Assembly (NCBI RefSeq): GCF_963678225.1
Contig: NZ_OY782764.1
Coordinates: 1,047,001-1,111,000 of the forward strand
DNA length: 64,000 nucleotides
Reading direction: 5' to 3'
Source of the DNA: an uncultured Cohaesibacter sp.
Lineage (GTDB): Bacteria; Pseudomonadota; Alphaproteobacteria; Rhizobiales; Cohaesibacteraceae
Made by a program: the position numbers and the translations under genes. The notes under the pieces were generated by a model, which saw nothing but the letters and a program-made list of their open reading frames with translations, did not search any database and had not been told where the DNA came from. Shown here one piece after another: positions 37,501 to 46,527 of the stretch; position 1 is the first letter of the stretch, and each line of letters starts with the position of its first letter.

Positions 37501-38248
37501 TGCCGTTGTGGCCTCGCAGCCCTTCGGTGGCGAAGGCTTGTCCGGCACTGGACCGAAAGCCGGTGGACCAAACTATGTGGAACGCTTCTACATGCCCTTC
37601 AAGCATGAGGAGCCAGCCGCACCGGAAGGCGATTCGGCTTCGGTCACGGAAATCCAGTATGCCATCCACGAGCTGCGAGCCGACAAGGCTAAACGCAAGA
37701 AATGGGCCGAGAAGGACTATCGCTTCGCGGCGCTGAAGAGTGCCTACAATCTGCCGGTCTCGTTCGATGTGTTCCTGCAGCGCGATATGAGCCCACGGGA
37801 CATGTCCGGGCCGACCGGTGAATCCAACCGCCTCACCTTTGCGCCGCGTGGCGTTGTGATGGTGGTCGGGGCAACCGAGCGCATGGCTCTGCTGCAGGCT
37901 GTGGCAGCTCTGGTTGCTGGCAACGCTGTCATTCTTATTGGCAAGGGTGCAAAAGCCATGGCCGCCAAGCTTGCCGAGAGTGGCGCACCGGTTGCTGGCT
38001 TTGACGGCGTGCTCGCCGCCGACGCCATCGCCAAGTTCGAGGGCATCGATGCCATTGCCTATATGGCTGATAATGAGACCCTGCGCACTGTCCGTGTGGC
38101 AATGGCCAAAAGGGATGGCGCTTTGACACCTCTGATCACGGAAGCCAACCCCTTCCGCTTTGCCTTGGAACGTCATGTCTGCGTGGACACCACGGCAGCT
38201 GGCGGCAACGCAACCCTGCTGGCAGCGGCTGAAGGAGAGGCCAATTAG
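34544..38248 (+). CDS. putA: bifunctional proline dehydrogenase / L-glutamate-gamma-semialdehyde dehydrogenase
   Basis: PutA oxidises proline to glutamate. The 1234-residue protein has a proline dehydrogenase barrel (about residues 200-480, with VKLSALHPRYE and VRLVKGAYWDSEIKRAQ), then the aldehyde dehydrogenase domain (from about 560) with SPWNFPLAIFTG, LIAETGGLNAMIVDS and the catalytic cysteine in SAGQRCSALR, then a C-terminal ALDH-like domain. The N-terminus lacks the ribbon-helix-helix of E. coli PutA, consistent with a separate PutR. The ATG at 34544 has AGGAG six bases upstream, better than an ATG at 34508. Confidence 0.97.
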   Translation: MDQQSFDSHRDLDARLSELRQVIREHYLADEASNVRRLIEEAHMDERMSLRISQRAADLIRTIRTTTKPSMMENFLAEYGLSTREGVALMCLSEALLRVPDAETIDALISDKITPSEWGQHLGKSTSSLINTSTWGLMLTGNILKEKDEEGLAASMRSMVKRLGEPVIRTAVGQAMKELGRQFVLGTTIEKAIQRGKHYETKGFTYSYDMLGEAARTEADGIKYHLAYSKAIATLAPYCKSKSVHKNPGLSVKLSALHPRYEEGKKERVMSELVSRTFGLALLARSANMNFTIDAEEMDRLDISLDVIEAVLSNPALEGWDGFGVVVQAFGHRASFVIDWLYMLSKKLDRKITVRLVKGAYWDSEIKRAQVMGLEGFPVFTRKANSDVSYLSNARRLLDMTDHIYPQFASHNAHTATAVMEMAISARVGKGSYELQRLHGMGDALHDTLVKQEKVACRIYAPVGAHSDLLAYLVRRLLENGSNSSFVNQIVDTHIRPEEIAGDPFAKVRELGDAIENPFLTKPKDIFKGVRRNSKGWDHTDPLSIEAIDEKRGKFKSHLWEATPLIAGHKSKEDPSPVYNPADRSEQIGTVVKASEADVEKALAASEKGFAVWSAKPVAERSAILTKVAELYEANAEELFAIAAREAGKVMTDAIGEVREAVDFAHYYAAEAERLEKEAKDGRTARGTIACISPWNFPLAIFTGQILAALAAGNAVIAKPAGPTGIMAFRAVQLMHEAGVPKGAIQLLPGSGSVVGTPITSDSRIAGVCFTGSTGTAQTINRAMAASLDPSAPLIAETGGLNAMIVDSTALPEQAVKDIVSSSFQSAGQRCSALRMLYVQEDIYDHLMEMLKGATDELSLGNPWDWSTDVGPVIDEAAKAGIDNHCDKMRAKGRLIKQLSTPKEGVFCAPTIIELNGIEELEEEIFGPVLHVAKFKAGKLNDVIAAINAKGFGLTFGLHTRMDNRVQEVIDQIKVGNAYVNRNQIGAVVASQPFGGEGLSGTGPKAGGPNYVERFYMPFKHEEPAAPEGDSASVTEIQYAIHELRADKAKRKKWAEKDYRFAALKSAYNLPVSFDVFLQRDMSPRDMSGPTGESNRLTFAPRGVVMVVGATERMALLQAVAALVAGNAVILIGKGAKAMAAKLAESGAPVAGFDGVLAADAIAKFEGIDAIAYMADNETLRTVRVAMAKRDGALTPLITEANPFRFALERHVCVDTTAAGGNATLLAAAEGEAN

Positions 38249-38279
38249 TCAAGAATAATAGGAAAGTCTTACAGTCCTG

Positions 38280-38318
38280 GAAGCCCCGGAAGCTCATTGC
38301 TTTCGGGGTTCTTTTTTG
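38280..38318 (+). terminator. rho-independent terminator after putA
   Basis: GAAGCCCCGGAAGC, loop TCATT, GCTTTCGGGGTTC (with G-U pairs) is followed by CTTTTTT. It begins 31 bp after the putA stop. Confidence 0.92.
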
Positions 38319-38488
38319 CTTTCTGTCGTCTAGTGATGGCACCTGTGCCCTGAAAAATGCTGTAGCCGTGAGTCGGAATAACGGGTTCGTCTTAGGGCGG
38401 ACCATTCCCCGCTTGAGAAATCTGCCATGTCCTGTAAAACAGGAAGCAGACAAGTTCTCAACACAAGCGCTGCAGTGCGAGGCCTATC

Positions 38489-39391
38489 GTGCAAAGAAAA
38501 CTCCCTCCTTTCAGTGCCCTCAAGGCGTTTGAAGCGGCCGCAAGAAACGGGTCTTTTGCACGCGCTGCAGCAGAGCTGAATGTCACCGCCACCGCTGTGA
38601 GCCAACATGTCAAAGGACTTGAAAACTGGCTTGGGGAAGCCCTGTTTGTTCGTCATGCCAATGGTGTCGAGTTGAGCGACAGGGCCAAAGCGCTTGTGCC
38701 CGAGGCGTCTCGCCTGCTCGATGAAATCGCTACGCTCTTGCCTCCGGCGCAGGAAGAAAATAATTCCGTATCCGTAACGATATCGGCTCCTAGAGCCTTT
38801 GCGGATGGTTGGCTCGGGCCGCGTCTGGCAGATTTTCAGAATGACAATCCCGGCATTACCGTGTTTTTGGACGCGGAAGACAAGCAGAGCCATCCTGAAC
38901 GCAATGTGACGGCCGATCTGATGATCTCGCGGATGCCGGCGACAAATGACAGCCTCTTGTCCGAATTGTTATTTGAAGATCGCATCATGCCAGTCTGCAC
39001 CGAGCAATATCGCGACCTCATGGGGCTGGATCTTGCAGAGGGCTGGAAGTCCGTCACCCTTTTGCACGATGCACTTTGGGAAAAGGATTGGCCCTTCTGG
39101 GGTACGCAACAGCCTGATGTGAGATTGGATTGGCTTGCAGGCCCTCGCTATCCCAATCATTGGCTGCTTCTGGAGGCAGCAAGACAAGGGCGCGGGGTCG
39201 CCATGGCTCATATGGATCTGGCCGCAGACTCCCTGATGGAGGGATCGCTTGTACCGCTGGCGCCGCAACCCGTCGAAACAGGGGACAGCTACTTCCTCAC
39301 AAGACGACGGGGCCATCGCTCACCGGCGGCCATTCAACTGCGCGCCTGGCTTCTGGGCTGTATGCGTGAAAGCCCAAACACAAGTTCCTGA
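38489..39391 (+). CDS. LysR-family transcriptional regulator (GcvA-like)
   Basis: The 300-residue protein has the N-terminal LysR helix-turn-helix (residues about 6-65, with ALKAFEAAARNGSFARAAAELNVTATAVSQHVKGLENWLG) and a periplasmic-binding-like effector domain. The start is GTG at 38489. Similarity in the HTH to GcvA-type members is clear, but the regulated genes are unknown. It stands alone between putA and grpE. Confidence 0.9.
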   Translation: MQRKLPPFSALKAFEAAARNGSFARAAAELNVTATAVSQHVKGLENWLGEALFVRHANGVELSDRAKALVPEASRLLDEIATLLPPAQEENNSVSVTISAPRAFADGWLGPRLADFQNDNPGITVFLDAEDKQSHPERNVTADLMISRMPATNDSLLSELLFEDRIMPVCTEQYRDLMGLDLAEGWKSVTLLHDALWEKDWPFWGTQQPDVRLDWLAGPRYPNHWLLLEAARQGRGVAMAHMDLAADSLMEGSLVPLAPQPVETGDSYFLTRRRGHRSPAAIQLRAWLLGCMRESPNTSS

Positions 39392-39963
39392 TGAGCTCAG
39401 GCGAGGTCAAAGTGATCCTTCAAGTAGGGCGCTAGAATCAGTACGCATCAAAGCGCGCGTTATATTGGCGCTTGCTGTAGCCTTCAAATAATGGATTTGA
39501 AAAAGAAAAGGAGACTCACGGCGGAGCCTCCTTGAGAATGTGATCCATGGACGTAGCACCAGCAGAGGAACGTCGAGGGGAGGAGAGAGACGCACTGGCA
39601 AGCCCGAACCACAAGGTTATAATAAGTCTAGACGGCCCGCTTTGGACCAACTTTGATCAATGTCATATTTGACGAGCAAAGGGCTATGGGCATATGCGAC
39701 GAAACAGCGCACCTGGGTAATTTTGCAAAGACTTTGGTCTTAAAGATCTGACGCTTACGTTAAGGTAATAGAACTTTCGGCGAATGGGAATCAAGCAAGA
39801 AGGCACATTGCTGATCTTAAAAGGCCGGACAATTCAAAATGATAAAGCACGCTGCGGTTCTTTATAGAACAAATGAAAACACCCGGAGGGTGTCCGGGTG
39901 TTTTGAAATTTCGAATGCATATCTTCCACTTACGTTAAGGGAAGGTGGCGCAACGGCGGCGCG
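39392..39963. other. gene-free stretch between the lysR gene and grpE
   Basis: No gene is recognised in these 570 bp. It contains a strong terminator near 39876-39904 and a 12-mer CTTACGTTAAGG repeated at 39754-39765 and 39929-39940. Nothing else is supported. Confidence 0.5.
39876..39904. terminator. bidirectional terminator downstream of grpE
   Basis: AAAACACCCGG, a 7-base loop, CCGGGTGTTTT: a perfect 11-bp stem with A and T arms, about 60 bp after the grpE end on the minus strand. Confidence 0.9.
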
Positions 39964-40599
39964 TTAGACGCTCTTGTCGACGCCATCTGCATCATCGGCA
40001 GGCTGCGCGGGGAACTTCGGTCCACCCTTGGCAACACCAACCATCGCAGGACGCAGAACGCGAGTTCCGATAACGTAACCGGACTGCACGACCTGAATAA
40101 CCGAATTGTTCGGAACATCCGGGTTGGGTACTTCAAACATGGCCTGATGATAATTCGGGTCGAATTTCTCCCCTTCCGGGTTCAGCTTCTTGACACCGTG
40201 CTTTTCCAGCGTCTTGAGCATTTCCCGTTCGGTCATCTCGGTGCCTTCCAGCAGAGCTTTCAAAGCGCCATCAGCGTTGGCCCGTTCTTCTTCGGGAATG
40301 GCTTCCAGACCACGACGCAGATTGTCAGCCACCGCCAGCATGTCACGTGCAAAGCTGGTAACGGAAAACTGCTTGGCATCGCGGATTTCCTTTTCGGTCC
40401 GGCGACGCAGATTTTCCATTTCCGCCACAGTGCGCAGCAGCTGGTCTTTCATCTCGGAAGCTTCTTTTTCCATCTCCTGGATGCGCAGCTCGGCAGCTTC
40501 CAGGGGATTGAGATAAGTCTCCTCTTGGGAAACCTCTTCAGCCGGAGCCTCGGCAAGCGGGTCTACGACAGCTTCAGGATTACGGGTTTCGTCAGACAT
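39964..40599 (-). CDS. grpE: nucleotide exchange factor GrpE
   Basis: GrpE releases ADP from DnaK. The 211-residue protein has a long N-terminal acidic/helical part (dimer coiled-coil, about residues 30-110, with [36 protein letters not shown]) and the C-terminal beta-wing with NYHQAMFEV and [23 protein letters not shown]. It lies downstream of hrcA by about 160 bp and has its own heat-shock-type promoter. Confidence 0.96.
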   Translation of the reverse strand: MSDETRNPEAVVDPLAEAPAEEVSQEETYLNPLEAAELRIQEMEKEASEMKDQLLRTVAEMENLRRRTEKEIRDAKQFSVTSFARDMLAVADNLRRGLEAIPEEERANADGALKALLEGTEMTEREMLKTLEKHGVKKLNPEGEKFDPNYHQAMFEVPNPDVPNNSVIQVVQSGYVIGTRVLRPAMVGVAKGGPKFPAQPADDADGVDKSV

Positions 40600-40677
40600 C
40601 TACTAGCCTCTATTTTGATTGCGTGCCCAAAATGGAAGGCAGCGTGCATCCACTGCCCGGGCATGAGTTTGAACCGG

Positions 40678-40706
40678 ATATCGAGCTTTCTGATCAAAAA
40701 ATCAAG
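40678..40706 (-). promoter_or_regulatory. RpoH-type promoter candidate of grpE
   Basis: On the minus strand CTTGAT (40706-40701), a 17-base spacer, then CGATAT (40683-40678). Spacing is identical to the dnaK promoter, but the -10 differs by one base. It lies 79 bp before the grpE start. Confidence 0.6.
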
Positions 40707-40762
40707 AGCTCAGGGCCAAAGAGTTGAATAAAGCGGCCCAATTGTTCAGATTGTGGAACCAA

Positions 40763-41872
40763 TCAGTCGCTTTCAAATCGTCTTTTCGGATCTGTCAGCA
40801 TGCTGCTCAGCACCCGTGCGGTATAATCGACCATGGGCACGATGCGCGCATAATTGAGCCGGGTCGGACCAATAACGCCCAGCACGCCGACGATCTTCTG
40901 GTTGCCATCGCGGTAGGGAGATACAATGACCGATGAGCCTGAAAGCGAAAACAGCTGGTTTTCCGAACCGATATAGATTCGAACCCCGTCGCCCTGTTCG
41001 GCCAGTTCCAGAAGTTGAACGAAATCCTTCTTGGATTCCAGATCGTCAAACAGATGACGGATGCGTTCAAGATCTTCCTGCGCCGTGACATTTTCCAACA
41101 GGTTGGAGCGCCCGCGAATGATCAGGCTCTGTGGCTGGTCCTCGCTAGCCCCGGCCCATGTGGCGACCCCGGATTCCACCAGCTTTGCGGTGAGATCATC
41201 CAATTCGGCCTGTAGCTCCACATGATGGGCTTCGATTTCCTTTTGCGCTTCAGACAGGGTCTTGCCTCGAATATGGGCATTGAGAAAGTTGCTCGCTTCT
41301 GTGAGCGCCGAGGCAGGCAGCCCCTTGGGCAGGGTCATCAGGCGGTTTTCCACCTTGTCATCCTCATCCACGAGGACTACCAGCGCCTTGGTGGCCTCCA
41401 ACCGTACAAATTCCACATGCTTGAGGCGCTGATCCTGCTTGTTGGCCAGAACGAGCCCCGCGCCGGAAGATAGGCCGGAGAGCATCTGGCTCGCCTGCGT
41501 CAACAGGCTCTCGAAACCGGCGTCAGGCTGATGGGAAGACGTCATCTGCCGTTTGATGGCGTTGCGCTCGTCATTCGACAGGTCGCCAAATTCCATCATG
41601 GCATCAACGAAAAAGCGCAGCCCCATTTCTGTGGGCAAGCGGCCGGCACTGGTGTGGGGCGAATAGATCAGCCCCAATTGCTCCAGATCGGACATCACAT
41701 TGCGCACCGACGCTGGCGACAGCGAAATGGGCAAGGCGCGGGAGATGTTGCGCGATCCCACAGGATCACCGGTCGAAAGATAGGATTCCACGATGGTGCG
41801 GAAAATATCTTTTACCCTGTCATCCATTCCAACCAATGGCGGTATCTGGTTTAGACGGTCTCGTTCAAACAT
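40763..41872 (-). CDS. hrcA: heat-inducible transcription repressor HrcA
   Basis: HrcA represses heat-shock genes through CIRCE elements. The 369-residue protein has the winged HTH ([40 protein letters not shown]) and [23 protein letters not shown], then the GAF-like and dimerisation domains. I saw no CIRCE element in this window, so its targets (usually groESL) are elsewhere. Start is at 41872; the frame runs upstream into non-conserved, cysteine-rich sequence. It is divergent from rph. Confidence 0.95.
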   Translation of the reverse strand: MFERDRLNQIPPLVGMDDRVKDIFRTIVESYLSTGDPVGSRNISRALPISLSPASVRNVMSDLEQLGLIYSPHTSAGRLPTEMGLRFFVDAMMEFGDLSNDERNAIKRQMTSSHQPDAGFESLLTQASQMLSGLSSGAGLVLANKQDQRLKHVEFVRLEATKALVVLVDEDDKVENRLMTLPKGLPASALTEASNFLNAHIRGKTLSEAQKEIEAHHVELQAELDDLTAKLVESGVATWAGASEDQPQSLIIRGRSNLLENVTAQEDLERIRHLFDDLESKKDFVQLLELAEQGDGVRIYIGSENQLFSLSGSSVIVSPYRDGNQKIVGVLGVIGPTRLNYARIVPMVDYTARVLSSMLTDPKRRFESD

Positions 41873-42162
41873 TTCTATTTCCGTGTTCAAGCAGCCGAAT
41901 TGACAATTGGCACCACAAAGCGGTTGGGCAACTGTTCCATTTATGCCCCAAAAGCAGGAAAAGCTGCAAGCGCCCCTTGTCACCTGCTGCTGACGCTTTT
42001 AAGAAGCTTGAGGAAACGCCACAAGGGCGTTCGCACAAATTGGAACATGCATAGCATAACGATATATAGGTGCGAATATTCAAGGGAAAACTGTCTATGA
42101 CAGCAATCTGCCCCGAGCGCCCACTATTTTAACATCACAAGAAAGCAAGGCAGGAGAGCATA

Positions 42163-42888
42163 ATGCGCCCTTCCAAACGGAATCCCGACCAGAAACGCGT
42201 CGTCACCATGACACGCAACGTCTCCAAACACGCGGAGGGCTCTTGCCTGATCAAATGCGGCGACACCCATGTATTGTGCATCGCCAGCCTTGAAGAGCGC
42301 ATTCCGCCCTGGCTGCGCGGACAGAATCGCGGTTGGGTCACCGCTGAATATGGCATGCTGCCGCGCGCCACTGGTGATCGTATGCGCCGCGAGGCACAGG
42401 CTGGCAAGCAGTCTGGCCGCACGCAGGAAATCCAGCGCCTGATTGGTCGTTCCCTGCGCGCCGTTGTTGATCTGGAAGCGCTCGGCGAGCGGCAGATCAC
42501 CATCGACTGTGATGTGCTTCAGGCAGACGGCGGCACCCGCACCGCTTCTATCACCGGTGCATGGGTAGCGCTGAATGACTGCATCGAATGGATGCGGGCC
42601 CGTGGCATGATCGCTGCTGACACGAAGGTTCTCAAAGATCAGGTCGCCGCCATTTCTTGCGGTATCTATAACGGCACGCCGGTGCTCGATCTGGATTATC
42701 TGGAAGATTCCGATGCGGAAACCGATTCCAACTTTGTCATGACCGGCAAGGGCGGCATCGTGGAAATCCAGGGCACCGCCGAAGGAGAACCATTCTCCGA
42801 AGACGAATTCGCCCAGCTGATGGCGCTTGCCAAAAAGGGTATCGGCGAGCTGGTTACCCAGCAGCTTGAAGCCCAGCCTCAGGACTAG
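42163..42888 (+). CDS. rph: ribonuclease PH
   Basis: RNase PH trims the 3' ends of tRNA precursors using phosphate. The 241-residue protein begins [16 protein letters not shown] and has [38 protein letters not shown], and [24 protein letters not shown] with the catalytic acids. An AGGAGAG site precedes the ATG. It is followed by rdgB and hemW in the conserved order and is divergent from hrcA. Confidence 0.97.
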   Translation: MRPSKRNPDQKRVVTMTRNVSKHAEGSCLIKCGDTHVLCIASLEERIPPWLRGQNRGWVTAEYGMLPRATGDRMRREAQAGKQSGRTQEIQRLIGRSLRAVVDLEALGERQITIDCDVLQADGGTRTASITGAWVALNDCIEWMRARGMIAADTKVLKDQVAAISCGIYNGTPVLDLDYLEDSDAETDSNFVMTGKGGIVEIQGTAEGEPFSEDEFAQLMALAKKGIGELVTQQLEAQPQD

Positions 42889-42906
42889 TCTCAGGAGAAA
42901 AGACCC

Positions 42907-43548
42907 ATGGCAAATAGATTATCCGCTGACACCCCGCTTGTTGTGGCCAGCCATAACAAGGGCAAGATCCGCGAAATCAAGGATCTGCTTGGCCATTATG
43001 GCCTCAGCATCAAAACCGCGACCGAGCTGGATCTGGAAGAGCCTGAAGAAACCGGCACGACCTTTGAAGCCAATGCGGAACTCAAGGCCATGGCTGCGGC
43101 TAAGGCAACCGGCCTGCCTGCGTTGGCCGATGATTCCGGCTTTGCGGTTGATGCGCTTGATGGTGATCCGGGAATCTATTCAGCCCGTTGGGCTGGCCCT
43201 GACAGGGATTTTGCTCAAGCCATGCGCAATGTGGAAGAAAAGCTGCAGGCGCTTGGCGCAACCACGCCTGAAAAACGCGGCTGTCGCTTTGTCGCCGTGC
43301 TTTGCCTTGCCTGGCCAGATGGGGAAACCCATTTCTTCCGCGGCGAAGTGGAAGGACTGGCCGTTTGGCCGCCACGCGGAGAGAAGGGCTTTGGCTATGA
43401 TCCGATGTTCCAGCCCGAGGGCTTTGATATCACCTTTGGCGAAATGGAACCGGATCAGAAACATGGCTGGAAGCCGGGGGATGAGACTGCCTTGTCGCAT
43501 CGCTCCCGCGCATTCAAGCTTTTTGCCGATGCATGCCTTGAAGGGTAA
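42907..43548 (+). CDS. rdgB: XTP/dITP diphosphatase (RdgB/HAM1)
   Basis: RdgB removes deaminated purine nucleotides (dITP, XTP). The 213-residue protein has [17 protein letters not shown] near residues 12-28, the catalytic [24 protein letters not shown] near 75-98, and [15 protein letters not shown] near 158-172. Its N-terminal part is normal for the family. It follows rph by 18 bp and precedes hemW by 6 bp, so the three genes are co-transcribed. Confidence 0.96.
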   Translation: MANRLSADTPLVVASHNKGKIREIKDLLGHYGLSIKTATELDLEEPEETGTTFEANAELKAMAAAKATGLPALADDSGFAVDALDGDPGIYSARWAGPDRDFAQAMRNVEEKLQALGATTPEKRGCRFVAVLCLAWPDGETHFFRGEVEGLAVWPPRGEKGFGYDPMFQPEGFDITFGEMEPDQKHGWKPGDETALSHRSRAFKLFADACLEG

Positions 43549-43554
43549 TTGCCC

Positions 43555-44769
43555 ATGGTGACAGGTGAGCCTATGTGCCCTGACAATCAACAACTCTCAA
43601 AGCCGGGACCAGACAATCCCGGCTTTGGCATTTATTTGCACTGGCCTTTTTGCAAGGCCAAATGCCCCTATTGCGACTTCAATTCCCATGTGCGCCATCA
43701 GCCTGTGGATCAGCAGCGCTTTGCTTCTGCCATGATTGCCGAGCTTGGTCTCTATGCCAGTCGCATCAAGGGGGCAGGGCGGAGCGCGCCTGTTACCTCG
43801 ATCTTTTTCGGTGGCGGCACACCGTCTCTGATGCAGCCCGCCATCGTTGGCCAATTGCTTGATGCCATCGCTGATCTCTGGACCGTGGCGCCAGACGCCG
43901 AAATCACGCTGGAAGCCAACCCCACATCGGTGGAAGCGGAACATTTCAAGGGCTATGCCAGTGCGGGGGTCAATCGCGTCTCGCTTGGGGTGCAGTCGCT
44001 CTATGATGATCAATTGCGCTTTCTGGGCCGGATGCACAGCGCCGATGAGGCGAAGGTCGCCATCGAGCTGGCACAAAAGCATTTTAATCGCATGTCGTTC
44101 GATCTCATCTATGCCCGCCCGCATCAAACGCCAGAAGCATGGGCAAGGGAGCTGGACGAGGCCATCGCATTGGCTGCCGATCATCTCTCGCTCTATCAGC
44201 TCACCATTGAGCAGGACACGCCCTTCTTTGCGCTGTATCGCAATGGCAAATTCGAGCTGCCCGATGAAGACACCTCGGTGGCGCTTTATGAAATGACCCA
44301 CGAGCGGCTGGAAATGCATGGCATGCCTGCCTATGAAATTTCCAACCATGCACGACCGGGCTATGAATCCCGCCATAATCTGACCTATTGGCGCTATGGC
44401 GACTATGTCGGTGTTGGCGCCGGTGCCCATGGACGGTTGCAACTGGCCAATGGCAGGCTCGCGACCAGCAATGAACGCCACCCTGAAAGCTGGCTGAAGC
44501 GGGTCGAGCAACAGGGCACGGGAGCGATCGAAGAGGAAATCCTGACCCTTGAAGAGCAAAGCGATGAATTTCTCATCATGGGCTTGCGTGTCAAGGAAGG
44601 CATAGACCTTGATCGCTATGAGAAACTGGCAGGCAGACAGCTTGATGCAGGGCGCATTGACGGGCTGGTCGGCGAGGGGCTGTTGGTGCGTGAGGGCAAC
44701 CGCATCCACGCCACCCGCAAAGGCTTTCTTGTGCTCAACGCTCTGGTCGCCGATTTGGCCAGTGAATAA
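43555..44769 (+). CDS. hemW: heme chaperone HemW (radical SAM, coproporphyrinogen oxidase-like)
   Basis: HemW binds heme and passes it to membrane cytochromes. The 404-residue protein has the radical SAM motif C-X3-C-X2-C (CKAKCPYCDF, about residues 34-43), FGGGTPSLM, and the HemW-specific heme motif HNLTYWRYGDYVGVG, which distinguishes it from the oxidase HemN. The start is ATG at 43555, with GAAGGG upstream; ATG at 43573 is an alternative. It lies directly after rdgB. Confidence 0.92.
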   Translation: MVTGEPMCPDNQQLSKPGPDNPGFGIYLHWPFCKAKCPYCDFNSHVRHQPVDQQRFASAMIAELGLYASRIKGAGRSAPVTSIFFGGGTPSLMQPAIVGQLLDAIADLWTVAPDAEITLEANPTSVEAEHFKGYASAGVNRVSLGVQSLYDDQLRFLGRMHSADEAKVAIELAQKHFNRMSFDLIYARPHQTPEAWARELDEAIALAADHLSLYQLTIEQDTPFFALYRNGKFELPDEDTSVALYEMTHERLEMHGMPAYEISNHARPGYESRHNLTYWRYGDYVGVGAGAHGRLQLANGRLATSNERHPESWLKRVEQQGTGAIEEEILTLEEQSDEFLIMGLRVKEGIDLDRYEKLAGRQLDAGRIDGLVGEGLLVREGNRIHATRKGFLVLNALVADLASE

Positions 44770-44827
44770 TCAAGAGCACCCCGCCTTTGGAAAGTGGCAA
44801 TAAAACGGGCCGCACAAAGAGCGCATG

Positions 44828-44856
44828 AAAAAAGGGAGCCATTTGGCTCCCTTTTT
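44828..44856. terminator. bidirectional terminator between hemW and the LpoA-like gene
   Basis: AAAAAAGGGAGCC, loop ATTT, GGCTCCCTTTTT: an exact hairpin between convergent genes. Confidence 0.93.
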
Positions 44857-44883
44857 GAGTCTGTATCGATGAACAATGAATGC

Positions 44884-46158
44884 CTAGTTTGGTAGGCCTG
44901 CCGCCGACATGGGGGCTTGATCAATAATTCTGGCGTTGCCATCGGAAATTTCCATGATCGCAAGGCTGCGCTGGGATGTGCCATCCGCGCGGAAGCGGAA
45001 GAAGCCATCACCAAAGCCGATGAAGCCATTGGGATCGGTCAGGGTCTGCGGCGAGAAGCGACGCTCCCCGGACTGGGCCACCAGAGCCGCAGCGAGAATA
45101 ACGCTGTCATAAGCCAGCGAAGCAACGCGCGGTGGCTGTGAACCGAACTGGGCGGCATAGCGATTGGCGAAGCTGTCAAACCCGATGGTGCGACCATCAA
45201 GATTGCGCAATACCTTTGGAGCTGCAGGATACCAGGCGCCCGCCAACATGGGTTCACGCGCAATGGCTGGCTGATCCCACTGGCCAGAGCCAAGGAACGT
45301 AACGGATTTGTTGCGAACACCCTGTCCGGCAAGAAGCTGGGTCGCAGAAACGGCCGCAGCGCCTTCGGGAATGAAGATCGTATCGATCTGGTCCTTCACC
45401 TTGGCAATCTGCTCGGCGGCATTCTGCAGGCCGAACGGATCAGGCTTGTTGCCCGATTTGTAGCTCTCGATGGTCATCACGCGCATGCCATGACGGGCTG
45501 CATTCTGACGCAAGGAAGCCTCTACGATATTTCCGTAAGGTGTCTGGGGGACCATGGCAGCGATGCTGCGTTTCCCCTGAGACGCCGCATAGGAAATGAT
45601 GCGCTCAACGTCATTCTCTGGCGTGAAGTTGATGAGATAGACACCCTGCGCCGCCGCGCCGGTATCCGTTGTGAAGGCAATCATCGGAACGCCAGCCGGT
45701 TTCAATACCATGCCAGCGCGCTTGACTGCATCAGAGCGAAGCGGGCCGATGACCAGCTGAGCGCCTTCGGCCAGTGCGCGGCTGGCCTGTTGGGAGGCAC
45801 CACTTGTACTCTGGCCAACATCTTTCACGATGACTTGCAAATCAGCAGAGCTGTAATCCTGCAGCGCCATGGCTGCCGCATTTCGGAGTGCCTGTCCGGT
45901 TTGCCCGAAGACCCCTTGCGCAGAAGAGGGCGTCAGCAACGCCACGCGCACAGAGCCCGACCCGAGCACTTCGCCCGTGGGTTCGGCAATGGTCACTGGC
46001 TGGTTGGTCCCGGTTCCGAAGCCAGGCCCTGAGAGCGTCGTCGGATTACAGGCAGCAAGCAGGGAAGCAGCGCCGATCACGGCGCCGGAAACGGTGTGAC
46101 GGATCAGCCTGTTCAGGAGCGGGCGAGCGTCAGGGGACGAGCGAAATAAACCTATCAA
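44884..46158 (-). CDS. LpoA-like penicillin-binding protein activator lipoprotein
   Basis: The 424-residue protein has an N-terminal signal with the lipobox LLAAC (cysteine 37) and a periplasmic-binding fold (IGPLRSDAVKRAGMVLKPAGVPMIAFTTD, AAMVPQTPYGNIV and later YDSVILAAALVAQSGERR). It resembles the LpoA/YraM C-terminal module and branched-chain amino acid binding proteins. It is divergent from rsmI-yraN, the same neighbourhood as LpoA in E. coli, so a role in activating a peptidoglycan synthase in the outer membrane is inferred. The N-terminal TPR domain of LpoA is missing. Confidence 0.78.
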   Translation of the reverse strand: MIGLFRSSPDARPLLNRLIRHTVSGAVIGAASLLAACNPTTLSGPGFGTGTNQPVTIAEPTGEVLGSGSVRVALLTPSSAQGVFGQTGQALRNAAAMALQDYSSADLQVIVKDVGQSTSGASQQASRALAEGAQLVIGPLRSDAVKRAGMVLKPAGVPMIAFTTDTGAAAQGVYLINFTPENDVERIISYAASQGKRSIAAMVPQTPYGNIVEASLRQNAARHGMRVMTIESYKSGNKPDPFGLQNAAEQIAKVKDQIDTIFIPEGAAAVSATQLLAGQGVRNKSVTFLGSGQWDQPAIAREPMLAGAWYPAAPKVLRNLDGRTIGFDSFANRYAAQFGSQPPRVASLAYDSVILAAALVAQSGERRFSPQTLTDPNGFIGFGDGFFRFRADGTSQRSLAIMEISDGNARIIDQAPMSAAGLPN

Positions 46159-46527
46159 TTTCTGGCCTCCAAATCAGACCACATGTCCGTATTGATTTGC
46201 ATCGTTTGAATGGTGGAGCTGAATAGACCTATGGCAGCACATTAGAAGGAGCCCGTAAAGAGCTATCTATGCACGAATGCATCCCTCAAATCATCCCAAC
46301 AACGCAGCGTGTTTGATTCCTTGATTTGTCAGAATTATGGTTTGATAACAAGCGCCTTGGGGAACGCACACAGAAAAGTGTGATATTTCAACAAAACTGT
46401 GGCCTATTTGTCGCGAATCACCCCGGCTATTCACACGACAGGCGCGCCGTGGTGTGACATGATGAAATACAGCAACAAAAGCTGTGAAACGCTGTGGCAG
46501 GGGTGAAAATGCACCTCAAAGAGCGAA
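46159..46527. other. divergent promoter region between the LpoA-like gene and rsmI
   Basis: These 369 bp contain no recognisable gene and must hold the promoters of both genes. I saw no strong conserved motif. Confidence 0.4.

Noticed and set aside
42061-42100. CTTGAA and CTATAT near each other upstream of hrcA, resembling a heat-shock promoter
   Set aside because: The spacing is 9 bases instead of about 17, so they cannot form one promoter.
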